A DNA stretch of 64,000 bases from Homalodisca vitripennis (lineage: Eukaryota; Arthropoda; Insecta; Hemiptera; Cicadellidae): positions 25,933 through 89,932 of the forward strand of contig NW_025777626.1 in the NCBI RefSeq assembly GCF_021130785.1, read 5' to 3'. Below are positions 1 to 13,373 of the stretch, in pieces (positions within the stretch are counted from its first letter, which is position 1; every line of letters begins with the position of its first letter). The notes beneath the pieces were generated by a model that did not search any database, was not told the DNA's origin, and saw only the letters and a program-made list of their open reading frames with translations. Both the position numbers and the translations under genes were made by a program.

Positions 1-149
1 GATTTTCTCAAACTGTAGAATTGAGAAAGTCCTTAACAATTCTCAGTTTAAATTAATATTAATACGTATAATATAATGAAAACGAGTTAATGATTGTTCT
101 TAATAGATTTAACAACAAATTTGACATTATCGTTTTAACAGGTACTTAG

Positions 150-2576
150 CTGGATGAGAGATATTCCGCATTTGAGTATGAATGGATATGATGTGATTGG
201 TATCACTTGTAGTAAGAACCAGAACAACGGTGTGATTGTGTTTGTGAATTAATATGTTTGCGTGTTCGGAAGAAGTGAATTTGCATGGAGCACGTGTACT
301 AGAGTGGACTTAGAGTTTGGTGGTGAGCAGCTATTGCTGCTTGCACTGTACATGAGTCCGTCCGGCGACCTTGGGTTTTATCTTGACGGTAGGCACCGGG
401 TTGGATGGAGTCGCAGTGACTGGTTAGAGACATAAATTTTTTGTATTTTAACAGATAAGCTCTCTCAAAGATAACTTGATACCCTGTTATGTAAGTTGTA
501 TCAATGTATCTACTAGTGTTTCAAAGTTTTCTAATGATATAAATCATATATTTATGAACATAAAAAACGAAAATTCAGTCTAATCCACAGTAATTCAATC
601 AGAAATCACAAATCATTATTTTTCCGTTGCCTTGTTTCAACCAAGTTTGGTCAAAAATCCAGGTCAGATTTTGTTTAAACATAAGAACAATTAACTTGAC
701 GTTCCATCTTATCTCTGGTAGAGATTGGTTTTCAGTACTAAACAATAGAGAGCTCGAATCAAGTTGTGAAACTTACGTCAAGCAGCTTCAGAATATTATC
801 ATATTGTGAACCAAGATATCACAATTTCCATACAAAATTAACCATATGAAATACCTTGGATAATTATCGGTTTGATCAGATCAATCTAGACCAGAAATTA
901 GATGAGCTACCGTTTGTAAAGACAACCTTTCGACACTGCTTGGAAAACCCAATTTCAAATGGTCCTGACGTTTTAACAAAAAAATTTGTTCCTCAAAAAA
1001 TTTAGGAAATTAGTGTAATAACATCAATGACTCGAAAAATTAAAATACGTGGTAAAATATTTTAAAATCTATGGATATAAACAAAGATAAAGAAAGGATT
1101 CCAATTAATTGATCACTTCAATCAAGGGTCAACGAAAGATTAAAACTCTACGATGTAAAAGATGAAGCAGATTTGTTTAAGAAACATTACGCGAACGTCG
1201 GGGACAGCCTAGCCCGGTTTTTCCTGTAACCTGGGTCGTCACGACGATACTGAGTACCTGGTGGACGCTTACTTCCGGCTAGAATCTATAACGGGCCCCG
1301 AACTCCAGCACGTTGACACGGATATGAAGGGCGGCTCGGTTCCTGGCAGAATTAACATTCTGGCCTAATTCCTTCAAATTCATTTGGCCTATTTAATTTT
1401 TCCCTAGCTTCATATAATAAATCAGAGTATTAATGAGGGCATTTTCCCAATCACTTTCAAACTTGGAAATGTAATCCGGTTTTATACAGGGTAAAGTAAT
1501 GATCATGATTTTGGGCGGACTTCCCAAGTACGTTTATTATTAACAGAAAAATTCATTAAATTTATCTAGAGTAATGAATGTGATAACATATAAAATATAT
1601 CTTCTTACTGGCCGTTCTTAAATTGATATTTTTATTCTTTACGCCTCTGATAACTACTAAGTTACGTATTGAATACTGTTTACATTTCTTTCAGTGGCAA
1701 TCCAAAATTTACCCAAAGAATTATATTGTTTTTTTTTACGGTTTTTAGCTATTGAATTATGGTATAAGAGCACAATCATATTTTAAAATTTTTGCTATAA
1801 CCAATTTTAAAACAGCGGTTACCCATCCAAACAGCTGCCACGCTCGGCGTTGCTTGATCCCGTACCGCTACACTGTGCCATTGGCAAGAGGAAATTTTCG
1901 CTGCCACAACTATAAAAAAACTAAGGTTCCTATGGGCTAATGAAACAAATCATAGGATTTAGTTACAAATATTTCTTTATCTAAACAGTGGTTTGCAAGA
2001 AGACCTACGTGAACAAATATCTGTATTGTTTTATAGTACCTTGAGAATGAAATTATGTTCAGATCAAATATTTCCCCCATGTCTGAACTTCCTAGTTTAA
2101 ATGAGGATAAATCACTAAAATTAACTAAATATACTCGTATTATAATATGACAGTTAAAAGATCTAGATTGAATACTATAAGACTGACCTGTTTATCTCTA
2201 AGTCTGGTCTAAAATCACAACACAGTAACTTTAAACCAATGTCACTTTTGACGTCAATAGATAAGATTCTTGAGAAATGTGTAAACATTCAGTTACCGAG
2301 TTACCTAAAGCAATTTCACATTGTAGCTAACGAACATTATGGTTTTAGAAAAGAAAAAAGTACATCCGATGCTTTAATTGACGCTACTAAGTTAATTTCA
2401 CATACATAAAAAACACGTTATCTCATTAGAAAACTGGAAATTACTGGAGTTAAGAATAACGACGTGGAGTCTCTGCAGGAATTATTCTAGTACGATTATC
2501 TTTTTACAATTTCTGTAAGTCAAATGTATGTATGTATTGTTTGGAAAATAATAAATGAAATGAAATGAAACGTTTA
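150..2576 (+). mobile_element. Decayed APE-type non-LTR retrotransposon (jockey/CR1-like)
   Basis: Pieces of a LINE-type polyprotein occur in the right order on the plus strand. 150-430 reads as an endonuclease-domain segment (NQNNGVIVFVN, then a stretch resembling LEFGGEQLLLLALYMSPSGD). 1150-1390 reads as the linker before reverse transcriptase (KKHYANVGDSLA, later MKGGSVPG, matching the usual LKNGSAPG-type motif). 2220-2410 reads as an RT fragment with HYGFRKEKSTSDALID. The 3' end at 2540-2576 has AATAAATGAAATGAAATGAAA, a simple-repeat tail. Stops, frameshifts and gaps break every part. The stretch 430-1150 shows nothing else. Family placement (jockey versus CR1 clade) is inferred from these motifs only. 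Confidence 0.6.
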
Positions 2577-5500
2577 CTGGAATAAAGGTAATTCGAATTA
2601 TATGTAGCCGAGCAGTCCGTAAAGTTAGTATTATAGTTTTACTATAGAAATTTCTTTAAGATCGTGCGAGATAAATTCGTTGAGTTTCAATTCTTTCATC
2701 TCACGTTTATGTCACGAAGATTATGAATTAGAATTAGTAATAATTTTCCAAGTCGCACTCAAAAAGGTTCCCACCTGTCAAAATCTACTCTATGTTAGTT
2801 AAAACTTCTTTAACTGAAAATAACTATTAATCCTATTGGGCCATTAAAATGTAAGATATAAAGTATCTTGAAGTTTTTCTCTATTAATTAAAAAATATAT
2901 TAAACAAAATTATCTTCTTACAAAGTGATAAGTGAGCTTTGTTTAAATAGTCTCTAATAGTTTTAAAGACATATTAACGATTTAACGATTTCTCTAACGA
3001 TCTAACATCAATAGATCGAGAACACTCTACTCCAATTTTTATTATGCATTGTTTTTCGTTATTTTTCTTACTAAAAACTATCAGCTTTACTTTTTCAGCG
3101 TATCAACGTATTTATTTCTAAGAAACTAAAAATAAAATTCTAATTTGCTACGAGACAGATTTACAAAAATGTTGTATATTCCGTGCCTGGGGAGGAAATA
3201 CACTATCATCTCAGATCTATCTTAGTGTCAGATCTCAGTTTGATGACTAATAGTTTGTCTAAAACTGTAAATAAAAAGAGTACCTTTCTAATATGACATT
3301 AGAGTCTGTGGCATAATTAGAATATTGAAATTAAAATCGTCAACAAAGTAAATAGAATTTTTGTCCATTTATATTCGTATATGAGCGTTTAAATTTTATG
3401 GTGGTTATTTCCCTATAGCTATAACGTGTTTGTGTCACACTTTGTGTGTGGACCCCAAACCTAGACAATGGAGGTCAACCACCAGCGGCGGAAACACATA
3501 CAATTACTGATTGCTTGTCTAAAAATGTTTGCAGTTGTATATACAGTAAATATATCCTTTATAATGCCTTCGTATTAATAGCATGCCGAAAAAATTGTAA
3601 CCTATATTGATTAGAATGTAATTTAATTATACTTTATAATCTCTCTTGCTGTGATATTTGAATTTGCAGACTTGTCCTTAATTCAAAAATATTTACCTTA
3701 GTGTGTCTTTCTCTCTAGAAGGAGTTCCTGATACTTGGGACTCTTTGCAAGTCAGGTCAGTCCGGGCAGGTAGTCCCCGCGGCGCTCGGAGTATCGATTT
3801 AAAATAGGACTCACAACACACAACCCTGAATGGTCAACCCAGGCGAGCCACACCGCCCGGTTCAGAAGGGCCGGTTTCGTCGTCGGCCTGTTGTAACTAA
3901 CTTGGCATTTTGGTTGAAATAACCACAAACGCGCTCTAATTAAAATTCAAACCATTGATGTAAAAGGTACATGCACAATCAGCCACGTTGTTAGTCTAAA
4001 TTTTCACGAAATGAGATCAACCCGGCGATGCCTCAGTTTTGAAACTACTGTCGCTACGTTTAGCCTTATAGTTTGTTTATCGTATGATGGTTTGTACCAG
4101 ATCAGTATTCCAAGAACGCAAATTTAATATAATAGGCATTCCAAACTGGACAAAGCCTTCCCCTTTTCGTTAATATGTTCAATAGACTCTAATGCCTCTA
4201 ATATGGAAGCTAATTTAAACATATCTACTGTCTTATTGAAATAAAATAGCGGGCAAACTTAACGCGGCTACTTTTTTCAAAGGTCACTTTCATCGGGTAC
4301 CAATCCTTCTTTTAGAAAAAAATATATATAAAGAGCCTTTAGTTTCGTCATTAATTTATATTTGCATCTAGATAACTTCATTGCTTTAAGAAGTAACGCT
4401 AGTTAGCCACGCATCTGAGGTCAGATTTTGCCATGGGGCCTTGCAGATTTTGCCTTGCATACCAATTGTATTTCCCTTACTAGTCGTATCCTGTCCGTTC
4501 ATATACGTGACTAATCAATACGAGGATCTTATAAAACAGAATAAGGAGGAAAATTCGGTACAGAGAAGAACGATTGTACTAATAAACGATGCAGCGGTCA
4601 CAGAGGAGAATTGATTTTGCGCTATTATTACTTGAAAATATTAGGTCCGGCAACGAATACGCTAAACGCTACAACTAGTTCGGGCCACCGTACTCTGCTG
4701 CATTGATAACACATTGAAACCTTATGAAAAATAAATTCCCCTTAAACTATAACCAAAAAAACCCCTTTTGATATCAAAACCATGGTGTTTTACCAATTGA
4801 CGGTAAGTTTATGGCTGACCAAACCGATATAGCAAAGTGCACTGATAGTCATTCTTTACTGAACAGACGATAGCAAAGCCGCATCTTCCGACCATTTATG
4901 TATACAACTACTAGATAGATAACTGCGCAATTTAAAATGTGTCTTGCCGACTGGGATCTTTGCATCTACCAGACGACAATAAGACGGCAGCTGCAGTAAT
5001 TACGTATGTTGTGATCGCCTTGTTTTTTTGTACTCGCTCAGTCAGGTACGTAGTTATACTGAATGTATGCTTAATAATCATGTATATTTTTACCCAGTGA
5101 TAAAAGGTTTAAGGATCTTGAACTGAACATGAAGAATTAAAAATGATGAGCAAATCAAGAATTTATTCACTTCTTCTTGCTGTTTGACTCAAATGTCACA
5201 TGTTTTAAAGATACACTTGTCACATCCGCTCGCAAGTTGTAGAAAATGCATTGCTATTCGAGAGTAGGCATAGTTGGTACTTTTATTGTAATAATTTTTA
5301 AAATATAGGAATTCACACATTGGTAAAATCTTTTGAACTATTTGTAAATAGTGATTTATTCAAAGTTTAATATTTATTGTTAAAAACAATCATTTTCACG
5401 GGGAAAATATTTACTTGAGATAACTACATTTTTTAGTTATATATTATCCAAATACTACTACAAATCTCGATTACATTAAATATGTGCAAAAATGGATCTT

Positions 5501-5870
5501 GATAAAGAAGAATTATTTTCCTAACACGTAAATGCAATCTTTTTAAATATAACGCATCCTTCCTAGTTTTATGAATTCATACAAACTGTGCAGGATGAAC
5601 TAAAATCACTAATGCCTCTAACATCAAGAACGGGAAAAGAATTGCAAGATAAGTTTTTGCAATAAACCGTAATCAATCGAACATAATGTGAACACCTACC
5701 AACTACTCAGTAGCTAATCTCTCGTTATAACTATAAAGACATTGACGGTATCTAATGACCTCACTTCCATATTAAACTCCCGGAAACTATGAAAGGGCTC
5801 TGTTCACACAGAATATAAACTTAAACAATTGCAGTCCTTCCTGAAACCAGCCTTCTGAATCGTCCTTTGC
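2577..5870. other. Gene-free AT-rich host DNA
   Basis: No convincing coding region is visible. Two short GC-richer pockets (about 3430-3500 and 3700-3910) stand out from the AT-rich background and may be old transposon pieces, but I recognise neither. Confidence 0.5.
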
Positions 5871-5877
5871 CGGCCCG

Positions 5878-6556
5878 AACCGAGGGGCAACTATTTATGC
5901 TCGGCGCAATCTAGCCAAATTTTGTTCCCCAGAAGTTTTAAGAATGGCCTACTATGGCCTAATCCATCCTCATTTTGCGTATGGAATAATACTTTGGGGA
6001 AGTTATGCAAAAAACAATATGGAGCGCGTCTTTAGACTCCAGAAAAAAGCTGTCAGAATCATTCAAAAATTTGATTTACAGAGAGTCGCGTAGGGAATCT
6101 TTCATAGAGTTGAGATTGCTGACTTTGCCCTGTCTCTATATTTTTGAAATGATCATGTACTGCAGATCAAGGTGCATCTTGATTCGTGGCAGGGACGTTC
6201 ATCGATATGACACTAGAGGCAGGGACAACTTCCGAAACTCATCAACGCAGATTGACATTAGCACTACCGCAAGAAGTTGGTGTCAGATCAATCAATTTAA
6301 AAGTTGTCTCAATCTCCTTTTGGTGTCCAAGGCTTTCTACTCTGTTCATAAATTCATGATAAGCCCCTGGAATATTTGAGAGTGCTGGATCTGAGGTCAA
6401 TGCGATTGTGTCTTGAATGATTGTGTGAATTGTGAATATGAGGTTGCGTTAGTGTTTGGATAAATCGTGTAAATTTACTTGAACTATTGACTATTGCGAT
6501 ACGATGTAAAACATTTTTAAATAATGCAATAAAGAGATTATTATTATTATTTTATT
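5878..6556 (+). mobile_element. 3' part of a non-LTR retrotransposon, with (TTA)n tail
   Basis: The plus strand reads, with frameshifts, as the C-terminal end of a LINE reverse transcriptase. It starts near RNLAKFCSPEVLRMAYYG, followed by IHPHFAYGIILWGSYA, MERVFRLQKKAVRII and a phase-shifted tail. The copy ends with AATAAAGAGATTATTATTATTATT, the usual simple-repeat tail. It is 5' truncated and inactive. The same protein region reappears on the minus strand directly downstream. Confidence 0.65.
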
Positions 6557-6564
6557 AACGTTTT

Positions 6565-7060
6565 ACTGGGCTGACAAAATGATTTTGTGAAATTTTGTGC
6601 TCTTAATTGTCCCAGCGATTCATCATAAACTCGTCAACAGAGTAAAATGCCTCTGACACCAAAATAGTTTTGAACTGATCTTTAAATTTTTTTAAATTTT
6701 GTTGTTTAATACCTTCAGGTAGACTGTTATTAATCCGACACCAACTTGAGAAGGCAAATTTCTGAAAGCATTTCTTCTGTGTTGTTGGACTCGAAAGTTA
6801 TCGAGTTACCTCTATTCCCATGATGGTGAAACCCCCCCCCCCTTTGATATGGAGTAAAGGATCAGCTTGAGAATATAGAACCAAGACAGAGTTAGTAAAC
6901 CCGACCTCCTTAAATCTCTGCATGACTCTCTGGCTCTCAAACCCAAAATCATTCTCACAGTTCTTTTTTGGAGTCTGAAGACCCGTTCCAACTTGTGTTT
7001 TGCACAGCTACCCAGAGTTTAATTCCATACCCTAGATGAGGATAGATAAGACAAAAATAT
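6565..7060 (-). mobile_element. Second, inverted copy of a related non-LTR 3' end
   Basis: The minus strand encodes the same LINE C-terminus as the neighbour: LGSCAKHKLERVFRLQKRTV, an ESCRDLRRSGLLTLSWFYIL segment, then FKDQFKTILVSEAFYSVDEF near the end. A run of about a dozen C residues near 6830-6842 interrupts it. With the preceding plus-strand copy it forms a tail-to-tail inverted pair about 1.2 kb long. Confidence 0.6.
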
Positions 7061-8480
7061 GCCGTTTTCAAGACTCCGATGGAGCAATACTGTACCAAGT
7101 TGCGAAGAGCAAAATTTTCTTATGCAATTTCTGTACATGCGTGGTCGATGTGATTATCCCAAGTCAAACCCCGATCTAACTACATTTCAAGGAATTTCGT
7201 GGTTTGTGTTTTTATTGTTTACATTGTTTTACACGTTTTATACTGTATAGTTTCATTAAATCTAGAATACAGTAAATGTTTTGTTGATAGTGCTAATATT
7301 GACAGTGTCTTGCACTGAGCGCAAAAGAAAAAAAAAAGACTTTTCCTGTAAAGTGACGTGACAAGCCTGTAGAGGTCATAATGGTCAGCTAGGCGAAAGA
7401 CTCAAGAATGTATGTCAAATGATATTTTAAAACTATTTTTTAATTTGTAAGTAGCAGATTTGAGAATGTTATTGTATGGTGGGAGGTGAGGGATGGCACA
7501 ATTTTCAAGTCTATAATATTTATTGAGACAATTTTTTTAAGGAAAACTGGTAATAATGATTTATTAAAGCGTCCTTAATATAAAAGCAGCAAATTATGGT
7601 ATTGTGTTTGATGGGGATGGATGGGATTGAATTTAAAACCTTTGATAAATGTTTTATAAGAATTACATGTAGAGTAATATGAAATTATATTATATTGTTT
7701 ACCGAGATTCGGCCGGCAAAGCAGATTCGGCACGACTCAGACGAATATCCAGAGGTTCATATCGGTTTGCTTCCGGAGTGTAAAACTCGTAGAAATCATC
7801 TTTTACAGTCTATAGTTTTATATTATATTTAAATACATCCATGACCTTTTTTTATTGATACAAAAAGCCAATGTAGTTCCTAAATCTGGCAATAATACTA
7901 AATATGATTGTATAAACCTCCCACATTTAAAATTTACCGTTCTATAGATCTCCCCGAGAAACAAACGGAAAGACACACATTTCTGCTTTAAAGATTTAGT
8001 GATAGATTTTATTTATGTACCATTGTTTATGTACAATTCAAAAATTTAGTTCAAACAATTTAAAACCTTAGAAATTTATTAAATTAATGAATAGTGTTAT
8101 TGTTATTGGTTCAAAAATTAATGAAGCCTGTAACTCGAGGGGCTGGAAAAACTTAATTTATGATTCTCTGTCTATCTTTCCGAACGATATTCCGAAAACT
8201 AAATGTGCTATTGACTTGATGGTCTTGATGGTTTCATGATGGTCTGTGTCACTCTATAGAGTTTGGTTAGGCACTAGCCAGAGAGTAGTAATAACACTAA
8301 TATTTTTGTTTCGTATTGCACACAAAACTTGTATACAAAATTGTACATTATAGATTAATAATACCTCATTTTTTTCTATTAATTAATTATTTGGGCAAGA
8401 TATTCTTAAAATAAATAATAACTAAAGAAAAAGTTATCAACATATAAAAAGACAATTTTTATTATATTTATTTATATATT
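7061..8480. other. Gene-free host DNA
   Basis: AT-rich sequence without a supportable gene. A GC-richer patch at about 7700-7790 could be a transposon terminus, but no partner repeat was found. Confidence 0.4.
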
Positions 8481-8489
8481 ATAGTTATT

Positions 8490-8625
8490 TTTTATATAGT
8501 ATTCAATTGTTACATAGTATTTATTTGTTTATATAGTATTTAATTGTTGTATAGTATTTATTTGTTATATAGTATTTAATTGTTACATAGTATTTATTTG
8601 TTATATAGTATTTGTATATTATTAT
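8490..8625. repeat. AT-rich minisatellite, unit about 20 bp
   Basis: Alternating variants of ATAGTATTTAATTGTTAC and ATAGTATTTATTTGTTAT repeat about six times. The open reading frame crossing it is a by-product of the repeat. Confidence 0.7.
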
Positions 8626-9359
8626 TTTTTATTTTACACTATTTATTATTTGTTAAGTTATATTTATTTAGTATGTTAGGTTACTTATTTAATGTGGTTC
8701 ACAAAGTTAACTGCAAAGTCATTGTTTTGTTAAGTTTCAAAAGTCACTTACCACAATTAATGATATTGTATTCAGACACCATGGACACAGATTTTCAATA
8801 TATGAATGTGCTGTGGATATTGCCTCTCCCTTAAGGAAGGCAATATTATACGATACAAAATTTTATGACAATAGTATCTATTATGTCACCAAATATTGAT
8901 ATAAACTGATGGGAAGTCATTGCCATTGTCTATGGTCTAATATTTGAATTTATACTGTTTTTTTAGATTATAAGGTTTATTTGTTACATTGCTTAGTTAT
9001 ATTATTTTATTTTTTAATTCTTCATAGTTTATTTATTGTTATAGGTCTTTTCTACTTTATAGTATATTTCTTGTTATAGGCCTTTTCTACTTCATAGTTT
9101 ATACAATAATTAATGAAATTGTTATTATTATTTCAATGTTATTGTTATTTTTACTGTTAATTATTTATAGTTCATATTATTGTTTCCGCTTAAAAATCTA
9201 TAGATCATCCTAGTGCATAGTTCCAGAATTTGTTGTTACTTACCATGGCAAACAGGTTTTTATTTGTTAGCAGTTTATTATTTACTGTCGCTTTCTGCTC
9301 AAAAATGTTTTGATATAATGATTAAGCTAAAAAAAGTGTAATTTTTGAATTGTCTCTAT
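8626..9359. other. Gene-free host DNA with a short tandem duplication
   Basis: No gene is seen. Around 9040-9105 a block reading TTATAGGYCTTTTCTACTT is present twice in tandem. Confidence 0.4.
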
Positions 9360-9548
9360 TTTATATTGGATTAAAAGTTAATGGTGGTGGGAGATAAAAA
9401 TGGACACGACTGCAAAATGTTTCAAAGCTTGTAACATGTTAACTGTCAACAACTTTTCCCGCACGCGCCCTGTGAGGCGCATTGGCATTTGTGAGATTTA
9501 TGTACTAAAAATGTTGACTTGAATAAAGAGTTTTGAACTTGAACTTGA
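9360..9548 (+). mobile_element. Probable 3' end of a non-LTR element
   Basis: The segment ends in TTGAATAAAGAGTTTTGAAC followed by a TTGAACTTGAA repeat, the arrangement typical of LINE 3' tails in invertebrates. No coding part is preserved. Confidence 0.35.
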
Positions 9549-11325
9549 AAAAGTAAATATTTGTATCGTGAATGCTTAGCTGTTAGCTGTGATATTTTTA
9601 GGAAAGGGGTAAATTTATTTAATTAACAATAAATTCAACATTTTCAAAAATAATATTTTGGCCTGACAAATTGCCCCCTTGTGCATACTAGTATGTCTAA
9701 ATTTATTTTAAATCATAAACACACTACAATGAATTTTTTATGTATCAAAGGAATTTTTATTGTGGAAAATTAGCATTTCTTTGTTGTACTCTTTATTTTC
9801 CTCAAAAGGTTTTAACCAATACCACACAGTTAGAAAACATTTTATAATATTCTTTTTAATATGCACTGTTAAGATATTATAATTGCGTTATCGTCTTCAA
9901 TTCAAGAGTATTTTCTTATTGATCCGTTCTCTCTGGAGCGGTTCCCTGATATTTATGACTCCAGGCTATCGCTTTCCAGATAATAAACGCGCCACTCAGA
10001 ACACTCAACCATTGAAACCGTTGGCCTAACATAATATCAACTTACATGATGTTCCATTCCAATTGGCTAATATAATGAAAAATCTGTCATAAAACAATCA
10101 TTTTCCAAACTCCTGCCTATCATGAAAATTTACATTGGACTAAAATCCTAATTACAGTTAAAATATTGGACATGCGTAGATATTAACTTCTTTATCATTC
10201 AGCTAACGCACTTCTCCCTGTCTACAGTGTCATAAACATCGTTAAAATTCAATACTCATGCGATAATTGTAATACACGCTGTTCTAATGTATTGATAAGA
10301 CTTTACCAACCACGTCATTCATAAGAGGGCGCAATGAAAGCTGATTAAAAAGAGGAAGGAAATTACTTTTGCTTGCTCTCAATCTAAAGTATAGGTTAGA
10401 TTGCATCTTGAAACCTAATGCATAGATGACCACTGCGGTGCTGGCTCGGTATATTCATCACTGCATTGACAGATTAGGTTCTATTACTTCTTTCGGTGCT
10501 CAGTGCACAGTTTTCAGCTCTGCGATCACAGCAAGCACTGCATTCAGTGCAGGTGCAGGACACCGAGGAAAGTCGCTTCCGGTCTTCTGTCAAGAACAGG
10601 GCGAGTGAGCGAGAGAGAGAGAGCGAGCAGTCGAATGACAAAGAATGAACATCCGCCCCGCTGACCAACATAGTACTCTTACTACCACTACGACGCGAAA
10701 ATAGTACTCCTGTCCGGCGTGACCGTGGCCAGCACCTCCTGCACTTGGTCAGAGATTCATTCATGAGTTTTTCTAAAACAATTCAATAACTAACGCTCGC
10801 ACCCACTTAACTCTGTGTTAGCAGCCGATCTTTAAGGTTGACTTTTTGATTATTCCTAATGACTGCAATTTTGGGTATTAAAAAAATTGTTTTATATTCA
10901 TCTCTCTCATAACCAGAACTAAAAACTGTTAATGATAAAGATATGAATTTTTAAAGTAGGTGCAAGTAGTCTGTCTGAAGAAAATGTCATGAATTTATTT
11001 ATAACACATTTTTTAACTATTTATATATTTTGTTAAAACATTTTAAAGCTATATGTAGTCTTAACAAATTTAATTTTCTCAAATCATTAATTAAGAAATG
11101 TTACGTCCTGAAGTTACTATTTATCTACGTACTGTACAAAATTCACTTTTTTATCATCGGCATCGGCCGTTTAATTTGGACTTCACCACAAACAATTTCT
11201 CATTTAAACATATATTAATCGTAAAAAATCCTTTAATATTGCTGTATCCCTGTATTATTAACTTATTCCCTTACGACTTATATTGAGGTAATATGTTGAC
11301 AAGCTCTTATATGTGTTGCCTTTGT
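9549..11325. other. Gene-free host DNA with a GA microsatellite
   Basis: No coding region can be supported. A (GA)n-rich patch lies at about 10606-10630. The two overlapping open frames around 10.43-10.76 kb run on opposite strands and show no recognisable domain. Confidence 0.4.
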
Positions 11326-11705
11326 TAAACCTTCTGTTAACGCAGAGTATAACGAGACCTCGGTTTTGCAAATGATAATGTAGAGTGTGAACGGATTTTC
11401 TAAGTCTTCTTATTATTCTACTTGGAGATATCTATGATTTGATGTAACTCATTATGTAGTGAGGAAATATTTCCTCCCGTGTTTAGTGACTTTAAATTAG
11501 TATTTAGTGGTTTCTTGCAATAAGACGGAAACGTTTATATGTTATTTGGAGAAAGGAATGCAAGTATGATCGTTGGACAAAATGCAGTTAATTATAAACG
11601 AAATTGGTTAAGTGAAAGGTTAACATCAAAAGTTACAGTATATATTTAACATTTAACGGTAAATAAGAAGCAGTATTGCGCCAATGGCGTTCCGTAGCGT
11701 TTAAA
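11326..11705 (+). repeat. Diverged direct repeat, copy 1
   Basis: This stretch aligns along its length with 14615-15010. Shared blocks include GACTTTAAATTAGT, GTGGTTTCTTGCAAT, the GAAGCAGTATTGCGCCAATGG-type segment and a GATGATAATGTAGAGTG-type segment. Many substitutions and small indels separate the two. It is noncoding; an old dispersed transposon is the simplest explanation. Confidence 0.6.
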
Positions 11706-13373
11706 TGTTGATAGGGTGTAAATCCAATCAAATAGGTCTCAGTTCCATATAGGACATATTTGGTTAGGGATCATAAGTACTATCAGACACAAAACTTTGT
11801 GACACACTTTTGAGAACGCCTTCCTTTAAGATTTATGCACGAGACTTAGTGCAAACAAATATTCTAAATTCTAGGATAGAAGCAGTGATTTAACGCGATT
11901 TACTGAGTGTTTATCTATCGTATATACATAAGAGAGATTAGGAGCATTTGATAGCGATGCTTCCTTTCCTGGGAAGGAGCGGTGGATTTCCCATATGATA
12001 CAGTATTTTTTCTTATATGGAGTAATCTTCATTCGTTCATAACTGTTATGATATTTACTATGTGTGATCTATATAGGTTTATTTGAAAAATTTGCCATTT
12101 ATTCTGGGATTGGTATCCGCAAAGCAATGTTGAGCGACCATCTATCTTATCGCTTATTGCCAGGTTCACATCTTAAGGAAAATTCTTTTAAAGCTTAAAA
12201 TATTTTATTATTTTCATTTCTCATTTTAAATACGTTAAAACATTTGTTATTTTATTAACATCATGTTATTAACCTTAATTAGTAAAAATTACACAAATAG
12301 GGACAATATTCGTATTGTTTTTGCTAACATGAACCATAACAAAAAAACAAATTACTTTGTAAGTGTTACTATTTTTCAGGAAAATTTTGATTTAATTAAA
12401 ATAAATAAATACGGAAAACTAAGGCGCGGCGTTGAAGTTTCAAAATCAAGCAACATTGGAAACCTCTGCTATATTTATCCCATAATATTATATTTAGCTG
12501 TTATTACTGTGTCGTGTAGTGTTTTAAATCGATAGAAATATGTTGAATTCATTATCATTAAAACATTTACTAAAAGATAATTAATTTTTTGCGACAACTT
12601 GAGCAAGGTATTATTATCGTGTGTATGAATGTGAAAGAATTGGGGGGAATATATTTTAAAACCTTTTTATCGGTAGGTTCACGCCATTCTCTATTTGGGG
12701 CGGTTCCTTAACACAAAGAAATTTATAATAATAATCAATTTGCAAAATTCGCACCTATAATATTTTACAAACACTTGACATTTAAGAGGCTCTTTTAATT
12801 AACTAATTTCTGTAGAGATGGAAAATGGGATTTTTAGCTTTTTTATAGACCAGTAGGGCGTAGACCGAAGAGATTTTCGAAATAAGAATATGCATACATT
12901 CATCCAAGGAACCCTAAGAATGTCTACCTAAAATTGCTGTACAATGGGTTAAATATATATTTATATAGTTAAAGCGTGAAAGCAAAAACAAACAAACATA
13001 AGCACTTTTCCATTTATATAATTATTAATACCATCATGTGATATCCAGGCCTAAAAAATCATTGATAATAAGGATAATACATTTTACAGTACTTGCTAGA
13101 AAAGTGGCTTGTGAGAATATCATTAAACTTATTCATAATAAAATTCTTAAATTATATTTGATTTAAATATAGACATTTTTAAGATATGTGTAATTTTTAA
13201 ATATGTAATAATTTATGAACTATTTTGTCTTATTCTGAAGTTCTAAATTACGTACAAAAATAAAATTTTTATATCCATCCGTTTTTTTTGGTCCTAATTC
13301 ACGAACTCGACAAAATATTTTCTACATTCAATGTATGTAGGTCTTAAAAGCCATTAATAATGCTTTATATCTA
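11706..13373. other. Gene-free host DNA
   Basis: AT-rich; only short open frames and no recognised gene or RNA. Confidence 0.4.

Noticed and set aside
1752..1940. Short open frame as a host gene
   Set aside because: It lies within the LINE relic region and shows no domain, start context or splice sites.
6005..6379. A 124-residue open frame as a host gene
   Set aside because: It runs in a different frame through a decayed LINE reverse transcriptase; the meaningful reading is the RT C-terminus.
10426..10764. Overlapping plus- and minus-strand open frames near a GA microsatellite
   Set aside because: No start context, domain or splice signals; low-complexity Ser/Arg composition.
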